A stretch of 5,947 bases of DNA, from NCBI GenBank assembly GCA_017631135.1, contig JAGBTW010000145.1, positions 1 through 5,947 on the forward strand. Reading direction: 5' to 3'. The DNA is from Alistipes sp. GTDB taxonomy: Bacteria; Bacteroidota; Bacteroidia; Bacteroidales; Rikenellaceae. The notes below the pieces were generated by a model. It was not told the DNA's origin, did no database searches, and saw only the letters and a program-made list of their open reading frames with translations. The position numbers were made by a program, and so were the translations under genes. This document shows, one piece after another, positions 1-5,947 of this stretch (position 1 is the stretch's first letter; every line of letters begins with the position of its first letter).

Positions 1-437
1 AATGGGTAGTGCCACCAGCGTATCTTGAGCTTGTGTCCCTCCACTTTGGGGGCATTGCCGCGGTCGAGAATAAGGTATATAAGGATGATTGCCAACACGA
101 GGCTCAAGCAGACCTTGAAGGTTTTGTCGCTCACATCAAGCGCAAAGAGCGAGCCACATATAGTACCAATAATGGTAGGCAAGCCCAAGAGCACGCTGTT
201 TTTAATGTCGAGCATCTTCTTGCGCATGAAGGCTACCGTAGCGGACATATTCTGCATGACCACAGCTATGCGGTTAGTGCCATTGGCCACAGCCACGGGT
301 ATGCCCATAGCCATGTATAGCGCCATGGTAATCACCGAGCCACCACCGCCCAGCGTATTGATAATGCCCACCACGACACCCGAAACGAGCAATAAAACTA
401 TCACATTCCACTCAACACTCTGCAACCACTCCATCAT
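1..437 (-). CDS. TauE/SafE (TSUP) family membrane transporter, N-terminal part, cut by window edge
   Basis: Reading the minus strand from an ATG at 437 gives 145 uninterrupted codons to the left edge, where the gene is cut. Seen: a hydrophobic first helix (about residues 11-30) runs into a glycine-rich NTLGGGGS turn (27-34). A second helix follows with PVAVANGTNR at 47-56, then a basic RKK at 72-74 and two more hydrophobic stretches (about 82-100 and 107-124). The N-T-x-GGGGS and P-x-A-x-A-x-GTNR motifs are hallmarks of the first half of TauE/SafE (DUF81) proteins, inner-membrane permeases usually of 240-270 residues. Characterised members move sulfite, sulfoacetate or other small organic anions; the substrate here cannot be told. 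The start lies 12 bp after the omega-amidase stop, which points to co-transcription. A second ATG directly follows the first, so the start could be one codon later. No Shine-Dalgarno is visible. Family call is confident, substrate unknown. Confidence 0.9.
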   Translation of the reverse strand, partial: MMEWLQSVEWNVIVLLLVSGVVVGIINTLGGGGSVITMALYMAMGIPVAVANGTNRIAVVMQNMSATVAFMRKKMLDIKNSVLLGLPTIIGTICGSLFALDVSDKTFKVCLSLVLAIILIYLILDRGNAPKVEGHKLKIRWWHYP

Positions 438-449
438 AACTATATAGAA

Positions 450-1238
450 TTATCTAATTATAAAATCATCGGCATCGCGCCCCACATCGAAGCGCTGCTT
501 AAACTCATTCTGCTTCTCCAAGTCAACCTCAACAATAGCAACCATAGCCTCACCGCCACAATCTGCCATTATATCGCCACGATAGTCCACCGCCATAGAG
601 TCACCCGCATACTCCAAGTTTGGCTCTGCGCCTATGCGGTTAACACCAAATACATAGGCTTGGTTCTCCATTGCTCGCGCACGCAGCAGTGTTCGCCACA
701 CCTCTCTGCGCGCCTTGGGCCATAGTGCCGAGTAGATTATCGCATCGTAGTCGCCACGCTGACGGCTCCACACCGGGAAGCGCAGGTCGTAGCACACCTC
801 CATCAAGTAGCGCACACCGCGCCACTCGAATACCTTGCGCTCGTCACCCGCAGTGAACCTCTCCGCCTCGCCACCAATCGAGAAGAGGTGACGCTTGTCG
901 TACCACCTCACTTCGGCGTCGGGCGTGATTAGATACATGCGGTTGCGATACTCCTTATCGCGCTCCACAACCACCGAGCCCACCACAGCAGCATCCAACT
1001 CGCGCGCTATGTCTATCATAAGCGATATGTTGCGACCATCGCGGTCGGCAATCTTTTCGGGCGCAGTGACAAAGCCCGTTGTGAACATCTCCGAGAAGAT
1101 GATTACATCGACCTTGGGTCGCTTTCCCTCGCGAATATCCTTCGCCAGCGCCTCAACCAACGCCATTATATCCTTGGCATTTGTCTTCCAGTCGCTCCAC
1201 GCAATATCGCGCTGTACTATGGCTATGTTCTGTTTCAT
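450..1238 (-). CDS. Omega-amidase, nitrilase superfamily (YafV/Nit2-like)
   Basis: A complete 262-residue carbon-nitrogen hydrolase. The Glu-Lys-Cys triad is visible: E50 in FSEMFTTGF, K115 in YDKRHLFS and C149 in EVCYDLRFPVWSR. These blocks, together with the ARAMENQAYVFGVNR segment, are those of the YafV/Nit2 branch, which hydrolyses alpha-ketoglutaramate and alpha-ketosuccinamate to the 2-oxoacid and ammonia. This repairs the by-products of glutamine and asparagine transaminases, for example in methionine salvage. The length fits the family and the protein should be cytosolic. The frame stays open upstream to an ATG at 1283, but that would add 15 residues with no family match and overlap the methyltransferase gene by 37 bp. 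The ATG at 1238 starts in the usual KQNIAIVQ first strand, follows the upstream stop by 8 bp and has an AAGGAG upstream, so I chose it. Exact substrate is inferred from family. Confidence 0.93.
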   Translation of the reverse strand: MKQNIAIVQRDIAWSDWKTNAKDIMALVEALAKDIREGKRPKVDVIIFSEMFTTGFVTAPEKIADRDGRNISLMIDIARELDAAVVGSVVVERDKEYRNRMYLITPDAEVRWYDKRHLFSIGGEAERFTAGDERKVFEWRGVRYLMEVCYDLRFPVWSRQRGDYDAIIYSALWPKARREVWRTLLRARAMENQAYVFGVNRIGAEPNLEYAGDSMAVDYRGDIMADCGGEAMVAIVEVDLEKQNEFKQRFDVGRDADDFIIR

Positions 1239-1246
1239 ACTCGTAG

Positions 1247-2008
1247 CTACTCCTTCGTTGCGATATAGAAGAGATCGAAACACCTCTCGTCTACGCTCTG
1301 CAACATGTAATCATCCATCGTTATAGACTCCGTAAGTGCGGTATTCTTGCTGTGCAAGCGGCGGCGGTTGAGCCTGTTTGCCACGTCGTAGGGCAACTGC
1401 AATATCCATCGTGGTAGCCACCACTGCATCTTAAACACATCGAAGCGCATAATGCGGTGCACCGACTCACGATTTTTCTCATAGTACTCCCACACCTTTT
1501 CGTTGCCACCCACACCATAGCACTCCACACTCTCGAACTCCGAAAGCAGAGCCCTCAACTCCTCGGCGCGATACTCCCTAACGTGCCATGGGTTGCGCGT
1601 CAATGACATAGGCTTATTGGGGGTGCTTACGATGAATTTACCACCCTTGCGCAACACACGCATGACCTCTGCCACAAGCTCCTTATCGCGCACTATATGC
1701 TCGATAACCTGGAACGAGACCACGCAGTCGAACTCGCCATCACTAAAGGGGAGTGGCGGCACTGTGGCGAGGCAAAACTCCACATTCGCGGGTAGCGATG
1801 CCACATCCACGGCACAGTGCTTGTCGAGGGTCACATAGCGCTCGGCATGGGGCGCTATAATCTCTATGCCATAGCCCGTGCCCGTGCCTATCTCCAACAC
1901 TCGCCCATGAACCCTCTTGGCTGCCTCGTAATAGGCCAACCTCGAGCGCTGATAGACGAAGTTGTCGGTAACCTCGCGCGAAACTCTCTCTGCCGTCTTT
2001 AGTGCCAT
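1247..2008 (-). CDS. Class I SAM-dependent methyltransferase, substrate unknown
   Basis: A complete 253-residue protein with a Rossmann-type methyltransferase core. Seen: motif I VLEIGTGTG at 37-45 (the SAM-binding glycine loop), an acidic residue D62 at the end of strand 2, D94 before the motif IV strand, SFQVIEH at 98-104, and a LRKGGKFIVSTPNK block at 119-132, as in Methyltransf_11/25-type proteins. The N-terminus (RVSREVTDNFVYQR) and the C-terminal third, with a tryptophan-rich QWWLPRW patch and an arginine-rich NRRR, lie outside the core and probably form the acceptor site. No specific acceptor signature is recognised; UbiE- or lipid-type annotations would be over-calls. It sits 8 bp from both its upstream and downstream operon neighbours. 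The start at 2008 leaves the 8-bp gap to the upstream gene and gives the expected length before motif I. No strong Shine-Dalgarno. Enzyme class is confident; substrate is unknown. Confidence 0.88.
   Translation of the reverse strand: MALKTAERVSREVTDNFVYQRSRLAYYEAAKRVHGRVLEIGTGTGYGIEIIAPHAERYVTLDKHCAVDVASLPANVEFCLATVPPLPFSDGEFDCVVSFQVIEHIVRDKELVAEVMRVLRKGGKFIVSTPNKPMSLTRNPWHVREYRAEELRALLSEFESVECYGVGGNEKVWEYYEKNRESVHRIMRFDVFKMQWWLPRWILQLPYDVANRLNRRRLHSKNTALTESITMDDYMLQSVDERCFDLFYIATKE
1250..1255 (-). promoter_or_regulatory. Shine-Dalgarno (AAGGAG) for the omega-amidase gene
   Basis: The minus strand reads AAGGAG here, 11 nt before the ATG at 1238 and inside the last codons of the methyltransferase gene. 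It is notable because the other starts in this window lack such a site. It helps choose the downstream start over the ATG at 1283. The spacing is a little long, and ribosomes of this phylum depend little on Shine-Dalgarno pairing, so its contribution is uncertain. Confidence 0.5.
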
Positions 2009-2016
2009 ATAGTTGC

Positions 2017-2853
2017 CTACTTTATGCGCTCGATGCCAAACTCTGTCTGGCGCACCTTGCCCTGCTTGAGCAACATGCCGAGTGCACGCTTAAACACCTT
2101 TTTGCTCATACCTGTGAGGCGTGCCACATCCTGTGGGTCGCTCTTATCGTTTGCTGCAAGCACACCACCATGGTCCTCGATGAGCTGCTCGAGCTTCACA
2201 ACAGCCGTCTCGACCTCTGCCAAGCCCTGCTGCTGGAGGCTCACATCGATGCGGAAGTCCTCGGTAATCTTGCGCACCCAGCCGCGACACACATCGCCAA
2301 CATGAATGGGGCGGAAGAGCTGATTCTTGTAAATCATACCCCAGTGGCGGTTGTTGATAACCACGCGGTAGCCAATGGGCGTAGAGAATGCCACCAACAC
2401 CTCAACCTCGTCACCCACCTTTACCGTAAGGGGGTCATCATTGTAGATGAATGGCTTAATCTTATTAGTTGCAACACAACGACCCGTACGCTCGTCGATG
2501 TACATATAGACAACGGTCTTCTGTCCCGCGATTACACCACCCTGCTGGTTGCGATTTGGGAGGAAGAGGTGCTTGCCGAACAGACCCCAGTCGAGGAACG
2601 CACCGTGCAAGTTCTTGTCTACGACCTTCAACGCAGCAACCTCACCCGCCTTGATAAGGGGCTTCTCGGTCGTTGCCACAGGGCGGTCATCAGAGTCGTG
2701 GTATACGAATACCTCAACCCTATCACCAACCTTCATATCGAGTTTCACAAAGCGATTGGGAAGCAACACCTCAACACCCTCACCATCAGAGAGATATAGA
2801 CCATAGTCCGAGATGCGTGCAACCTCCATTGTTTGAATTTCACCTATTCTCAT
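2017..2853 (-). CDS. CvfB/YitL-like S1-domain RNA-binding protein
   Basis: A complete protein of 278 residues from the ATG at 2853, or 281 from the ATG at 2862. The layout matches the CvfB/YitL family: an N-terminal S1-like barrel (about 1-62, with SDYGLYL and EVLLPNRFV), a second (about 63-132, with GAFLDWGLFGKHLFLP), a third S1-like region (about 140-210), and a C-terminal winged helix (about 220-278) with NDKSDPQDVARLTGMSKKVFKRALG. In Staphylococcus and Streptococcus this family binds RNA and affects virulence-gene expression; the Bacteroidales role is not established. Such proteins are often mislabelled GntR regulators because of the winged helix. It is the first gene of the minus-strand run and is probably transcribed from the promoter at 2878-2886. 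I preferred the ATG at 2853 because MRIGEIQTMEV aligns with the usual first S1 strand; the one at 2862 is possible. Family call is confident, function inferred. Confidence 0.88.
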   Translation of the reverse strand: MRIGEIQTMEVARISDYGLYLSDGEGVEVLLPNRFVKLDMKVGDRVEVFVYHDSDDRPVATTEKPLIKAGEVAALKVVDKNLHGAFLDWGLFGKHLFLPNRNQQGGVIAGQKTVVYMYIDERTGRCVATNKIKPFIYNDDPLTVKVGDEVEVLVAFSTPIGYRVVINNRHWGMIYKNQLFRPIHVGDVCRGWVRKITEDFRIDVSLQQQGLAEVETAVVKLEQLIEDHGGVLAANDKSDPQDVARLTGMSKKVFKRALGMLLKQGKVRQTEFGIERIK

Positions 2854-2877
2854 ATTCAACATAATAATTGTAAGCGT

Positions 2878-2886
2878 GTAAAGATA
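2878..2886 (-). promoter_or_regulatory. Predicted -7 promoter box for the cvfB-methyltransferase-omega-amidase-TSUP operon
   Basis: The minus strand reads TATCTTTAC, matching seven of the eight positions of the Bacteroidota TAnnTTTG box. It lies 16 nt before the upstream ATG candidate and 25 nt before the preferred one, with a run of nine T (minus strand) just upstream. A TTG at 2904-2906 could be a -33 element, but its 17-nt spacer is shorter than the usual 19-21. Expected transcription start is roughly 2873-2875. It would serve all four minus-strand genes, as the later gaps are too small for strong separate promoters. Confidence 0.6.
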
Positions 2887-2949
2887 CGAAAAAAAAAGTT
2901 AATCAACCTATTTTAGAGGCGCAAAAAGCATCATATCGAAAAAAAATCG

Positions 2950-2958
2950 TATATTTGC
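2950..2958 (+). promoter_or_regulatory. Predicted -7 promoter box for uvrC
   Basis: TATATTTGC matches the Bacteroidota TAnnTTTG box at every defined position. Eight A residues (2939-2946) precede it. No TTTG -33 element is seen at the expected distance (about 2926-2931). The box ends 5 nt before the uvrC ATG, so the transcript would have almost no leader. Confidence 0.65.
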
Positions 2959-2963
2959 ACTAT

Positions 2964-4775
2964 ATGACAACCATTCGAGAACATATCAAAGAGCAGGTGG
3001 CGGCACTACCCCACTCGCCTGGCGTCTACCAGTTCATCGACCGCAACGACAAGATTATATATGTCGGCAAGGCGAAGGACCTGCGTAAGCGCGTGTCGTC
3101 ATATTTCGTCGATAACCGCGACCACTCGGCAAAGGTCATCGTCTTGGTGAAGCAGATTGTCGACATACGCCACATAGTCGTAGATAGCGAGCAAGATGCA
3201 CTGCTTCTCGAGAACTCGCTCATCAAGAGTCTGCAGCCGCGCTACAACATTCTTCTCAAGGACGATAAGACATACCCATGGATAGCCATACGTCGCGAGC
3301 CCTTCCCGCGCGTCATATCCACGCGCCAGCTTGTGCGTGACGGCTCGGAGTATTTTGGACCCTATGGCTCGATAGCCACACAGCGCGCATTACTCGATTT
3401 TGTGCGTCGCGTTATACCATTGCGCACCTGCAAGTTAAACCTAACCACCGAAAGCATCGCACGAGGTAAGCATCAACTATGTTTGCAGTACCACCTCGGC
3501 AACTGCAAAGCCCCATGCGTGGGCAAGCAGAGCGAGGAGGAGTATGCCGAGAGTCTCGCCCTTGTGCGCTCGGTGTTGCGTGGCGACTTGCGCCCCGTGC
3601 GCCTATGGCTCGAGGAGTCGATGATGGAGGCTGCAAAAGAGCTTCGCTTCGAGGCTGCCGAGGAGTTCAAACAGAAGCTACAATCGCTCGCCAACTACCA
3701 GAGTAAGAGCGTCATCGTAAGCTCGAAGATTGTCGACACGGACGTATTCTCGCTGCTTGTTGACGACGACATCGCATACTGCAACCACCTCTGCATACGC
3801 CATGGCTCTATCGTCGCGGTGCAGACAATACGCATGACTACTGGTGCCGAAGGCAACTATGCCGATATGCTTTCGATGGCTATACGCCACATCGCCGAGG
3901 ATATAAACGGAGGTCTCGCTCGCGACATCATCGTGCCACTCATGCCCTCGGCAGCAGAGCTCTTCGATGGCGTGACCTTCACCATACCCAAGCGTGGCGA
4001 TAAGGCCGAATTGTTGGAGTTCTCGCTCCGCAGCGCACGCATCTACCGCGCCGAATTGATGAAGAACCTCGAGATAAAGAACCCCGAGCGACACACCGAT
4101 CGCCTTATGGCAGCCATGCAGCGCGAGTTGCACCTCGACCGCCAGCCTCGCCACATAGAGTGCTTCGACAACTCCAACCTCCAGGGCACTAACCCCGTAG
4201 CCTCGTGCGTAGTATTCCGCGATGGCAAGCCCTCACGCAAGGAGTATCGCCACTTCAACATTAAGACCGTCGAGGGTCCTGACGACTTCGCCTCGATGCG
4301 CGAGATACTCCACCGCCGCTACTCGCGTCTCATAGCCGAGGGCGCGGAGCTTCCAGACCTCATCATCGTCGATGGTGGCAAGGGTCAGCTCTCGAGTGCC
4401 TATAGCGTGCTAAAGGAGTTGGGCATCGATGGCAAAGTGCCCATCGTAGGTCTTGCCAAGCGCCTCGAGGAGGTGTTCTACCCTGGCGACCCCATACCCT
4501 ACTATCTATCGCGCACGGGAGAGCCCCTAAAGGTTGTCTGCCACATTCGCGACGAGGCACACCGCTTTGGCATCACCTTCCACCGCCAAAAGCGCAACAA
4601 TGCACTCATAACAAGCGAATTGGACAGCATAGCGGGCATAGGCGAAAAGAGTCGCAACGCGCTATTAAAGCACTTCAAGAGTGTGCGCAAAATCAAGGAG
4701 GCGACACTCGAGGAGCTTGCCACGGTTGTCGGCACAACGCGCGCCACAGCGATAAAAAAGCACTTCGACTCTTGA
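2964..4775 (+). CDS. uvrC: Excinuclease ABC subunit C
   Basis: A full-length 603-residue UvrC, the nuclease of nucleotide excision repair that is loaded by UvrB and cuts on both sides of a DNA lesion. Domains in order: GIY-YIG nuclease (about 13-95) with GVYQF at 20-24, IYVGKAKDLRKRV at 32-44 and likely metal-binding E83; a four-cysteine cluster C156, C173, C181, C185, which in E. coli UvrC holds an iron-sulfur cluster; a UVR UvrB-contact motif at about 216-245; the RNase H-like nuclease with D402 in CFDNSN, D470 in IIVDGGKGQ and H533 in DEAHRF; and tandem helix-hairpin-helix motifs at about 551-600 (IAGIGEKSRNALLKHF). No key residue is missing. The ATG at 2964 is chosen; the in-frame TTG at 2955 lies inside the promoter box. 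Its 3' end is 35 bp from the lipoprotein gene. Confidence 0.98.
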   Translation: MTTIREHIKEQVAALPHSPGVYQFIDRNDKIIYVGKAKDLRKRVSSYFVDNRDHSAKVIVLVKQIVDIRHIVVDSEQDALLLENSLIKSLQPRYNILLKDDKTYPWIAIRREPFPRVISTRQLVRDGSEYFGPYGSIATQRALLDFVRRVIPLRTCKLNLTTESIARGKHQLCLQYHLGNCKAPCVGKQSEEEYAESLALVRSVLRGDLRPVRLWLEESMMEAAKELRFEAAEEFKQKLQSLANYQSKSVIVSSKIVDTDVFSLLVDDDIAYCNHLCIRHGSIVAVQTIRMTTGAEGNYADMLSMAIRHIAEDINGGLARDIIVPLMPSAAELFDGVTFTIPKRGDKAELLEFSLRSARIYRAELMKNLEIKNPERHTDRLMAAMQRELHLDRQPRHIECFDNSNLQGTNPVASCVVFRDGKPSRKEYRHFNIKTVEGPDDFASMREILHRRYSRLIAEGAELPDLIIVDGGKGQLSSAYSVLKELGIDGKVPIVGLAKRLEEVFYPGDPIPYYLSRTGEPLKVVCHIRDEAHRFGITFHRQKRNNALITSELDSIAGIGEKSRNALLKHFKSVRKIKEATLEELATVVGTTRATAIKKHFDS

Positions 4776-4810
4776 GTTAACACGATAAAATAAAACAACT
4801 AAATAACACT
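4776..4810 (+). other. Short A-rich gap between uvrC and the lipoprotein gene
   Basis: This 35-bp spacer is rich in A and contains no TAnnTTTG box, no stem followed by T and no Shine-Dalgarno. The lipoprotein gene may therefore be read through from uvrC, or use a promoter inside the end of uvrC that I cannot recognise. Confidence 0.4.
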
Positions 4811-5668
4811 ATGAAACGTATAATCTCTATCTGCGCACTTCTATGTGCCACAATTCTAACAAGCTGCAACAGCAACGAGAACACCATCAACTACAAAGAC
4901 TTCGGCCTTAACACACCCGTACAATCTATCAAGGTGACGATATATGAGGCGGGTAGCAAGTTTGGCGAGGTCATCCAGGGCAACCTTATCAACGACGGAC
5001 ACTACACTGTAAACTTCAACGATGAGGGCTACCCCATTAAGCTCACCAACTACGACGACGATGGCGACATCACCGAGGTAACGAAGTATGACCACGACAA
5101 AGATAATCACCTTGTAAAGACCACCAGCTACGACGAAGTTGGAGGCATGACCTACGAGTTCAAGAATAACTACGACGGCGATATTATCACAAGCTCAACA
5201 ACGACAACTTACTGGAGCGGCATACCCGAAATGCGCACAACGAAGTACACACACGATGGTGACGTACTCATCGAGGAGCGCACATACGAAGATGGTGAAC
5301 TTTTGAGCGTATACAAATACATTGATTACAAAAGAAAGGGTGCTAACTGGGATAGCAGCTGGGTAGCATACGATGCCGAGGGCGAGGAGCAGGCAAAGGG
5401 CTTCAATAAGCTTAACGATGCGGGCAAAATAGCCGAGTGGAAGCATGGCGAGATGCACTACAAAGTCAAGTGGAACGACGACAACTTACCCATACGAACC
5501 AAGAACGCAGCCTCTTTCCTCAACGGAGTAGCATTCTATTACAGCGAGGGTGCAGATTACACCTTCGAGTATGAGTTCGACGACAAGGGCAACTGGATAA
5601 AGCAGACAATATTCGTGGGCGAGGATAGAGAGCCAGCCTACATCGCTATACGCAAAATACGCTATTAG
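4811..5668 (+). CDS. Predicted lipoprotein with YD/RHS-like repeats, function unknown
   Basis: A complete 285-residue protein. The N-terminus is a lipoprotein signal peptide: basic KR at 2-3, a hydrophobic core, and lipobox LTSC at 16-19 with C19 as the lipidated residue. Residues after C19 (NSNEN) are polar but not a clear surface-export signal, so inner- or outer-membrane placement is open. The mature part is rich in Y, D, E, T and K and consists of degenerate units of roughly 13-26 residues, each with an aromatic-acidic-glycine turn: YDDDGD (81), YDHDKD (93), YDEVGG (107), YDGD (121), YTHDGD (146), YEDGE (159), YDAEGE (187), LNDAGK (201), WNDDNL (221) and FDDKGNW (256). This resembles RHS/YD or MORN-type beta-hairpin repeats. 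No catalytic motif is seen. I do not recognise a named family. The neighbour uvrC gives no functional hint. Confidence 0.85.
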   Translation: MKRIISICALLCATILTSCNSNENTINYKDFGLNTPVQSIKVTIYEAGSKFGEVIQGNLINDGHYTVNFNDEGYPIKLTNYDDDGDITEVTKYDHDKDNHLVKTTSYDEVGGMTYEFKNNYDGDIITSSTTTTYWSGIPEMRTTKYTHDGDVLIEERTYEDGELLSVYKYIDYKRKGANWDSSWVAYDAEGEEQAKGFNKLNDAGKIAEWKHGEMHYKVKWNDDNLPIRTKNAASFLNGVAFYYSEGADYTFEYEFDDKGNWIKQTIFVGEDREPAYIAIRKIRY

Positions 5669-5791
5669 CGCCTCAACAAACACCCTAATCACGAATAACT
5701 CATACACTCAAAAAGCTATTTCATACATTACCAGAACTTTTGTTTTGCGATGTAAATAAACCTACATATATTTGCATAGAAACACTGCACA
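5669..5791 (+). promoter_or_regulatory. Intergenic region with a complete Bacteroidota promoter for the LytTR gene
   Basis: The gap holds a TTTG -33 element at 5744-5747, a 19-nt spacer and TATATTTG at 5767-5774, an exact match to the Bacteroides primary sigma factor consensus. Transcription should begin about 5 nt further on (roughly 5779-5782), giving a leader of about 10-13 nt before the ATG at 5792. No rho-independent terminator for the lipoprotein gene is evident, no operator-like repeat stands out, and no small ORF is convincing. Confidence 0.8.
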
Positions 5792-5947
5792 ATGAAGAAG
5801 CAATTAATCATATCGACCTCACTCGACTTGGTTCGTATAGCGCCAGAGAAAATCGTCTACATAGCGTCAGACGGCAACTACTCTACGCTTGTACAGGCCG
5901 ACAACGAGGTGCGCATGATTTCTTACCAATTGGGACAAATCGAGAAG
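5792..5947 (+). CDS. LytTR-type DNA-binding protein, N-terminal part, cut by window edge
   Basis: The ATG at 5792 opens a frame of 52 codons still open at the right edge. The visible part matches the start of a LytTR (AlgR/AgrA/LytR) DNA-binding domain: a first strand, then VRIAPEKIVYIASDGNYSTL at 14-33, where the I-x-Y-I-x-S-x-G-N-Y core is the family signature, followed by the next strands (about 34-45). There is no receiver domain before it: the LytTR fold begins within about 12 residues of the start. It is therefore a stand-alone LytTR regulator, or one carrying extra domains after the fold. Such proteins bind direct-repeat sites upstream of target genes. The strong promoter just upstream gives it its own transcript. 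No Shine-Dalgarno is visible before the ATG. Family assignment is fairly firm; targets and full length are unknown. Confidence 0.8.
   Translation, partial: MKKQLIISTSLDLVRIAPEKIVYIASDGNYSTLVQADNEVRMISYQLGQIEK

Noticed and set aside
9..447. Two overlapping plus-strand open frames near the left edge
   Set aside because: Neither translation resembles a protein family, and the minus strand here encodes well-conserved TauE/SafE motifs.
1239..1283. Upstream ATG at 1283 for the omega-amidase
   Set aside because: The 15 extra residues overlap the methyltransferase gene and have no family match; the ATG at 1238 follows an AAGGAG and begins at the usual first strand.
2002..2799. 265-codon open frame on the plus strand opposite the CvfB-like gene
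   Set aside because: Its translation is rich in H, L, C and A and shows no domain, while the opposite strand encodes a clear S1/winged-helix protein. It is a codon-bias shadow.
2887..2907. GTTG at 2904-2907 as a -33 element for the minus-strand promoter
   Set aside because: The 17-nt spacer is shorter than the 19-21 nt usual for Bacteroides promoters and the match is only three of four bases, so it is mentioned but not called.
2955..2963. TTG start that would extend UvrC by three residues
   Set aside because: The TTG is part of the TATATTTG promoter box and lies upstream of the expected transcription start; the ATG at 2964 fits the family.
3678..4154. 158-codon open frame on the minus strand inside uvrC
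   Set aside because: It lies entirely opposite conserved UvrC sequence, has no recognisable motif and no promoter.
5660..5670. Small perfect hairpin CGCT-ATT-AGCG over the lipoprotein stop codon
   Set aside because: The stem is only 4 bp and no run of T follows, so it is not a credible terminator; such short palindromes occur by chance.

Overview
The window looks like ordinary chromosome from a member of the Bacteroidales (phylum Bacteroidota). Three sequences fit the TAnnTTTG -7 box of that phylum, and one of them is paired with a correctly spaced TTTG -33 element. Shine-Dalgarno sequences are almost absent. The proteins (a CvfB-like S1 protein, a UvrC, a tyrosine/aspartate-rich repeat lipoprotein and a LytTR protein without a receiver domain) read like Bacteroidales versions of their families. 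The coding sequence is only moderately GC-rich. Genus cannot be fixed from this stretch.

Left half (1-2862, minus strand): a tight run of four genes read right to left. They are a CvfB/YitL-like S1-domain RNA-binding protein, a class I SAM-dependent methyltransferase, an omega-amidase of the nitrilase superfamily (YafV/Nit2-like), and the first 145 residues of a TauE/SafE (TSUP) membrane transporter that runs off the left edge. The gaps are 8, 8 and 12 bp, so one transcript is likely. A -7 box just upstream of the cvfB-like gene is the probable promoter. The transporter is easily missed because it is cut by the window edge.

Middle (2863-2963): a short divergent promoter region. The -7 boxes of the two outward promoters lie in cores that match at 12 of 14 positions, and each has an A/T tract just upstream.

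Right half (2964-5947, plus strand): a full-length uvrC (603 aa) with all expected domains and catalytic residues, then a 285-aa predicted lipoprotein with YD/RHS-like repeats and no recognised function. After a 123-bp gap with a textbook Bacteroidales promoter comes the first 52 codons of a LytTR-type DNA-binding protein, cut by the right edge.

I found no mobile element, CRISPR array, tRNA/rRNA or phage gene, and no clear sign of a new multi-gene system. The points most worth a second look are the probably leaderless uvrC mRNA, the paired divergent promoter cores, the function of the four-gene operon, the uncharacterised repeat lipoprotein and the receiver-less LytTR gene.
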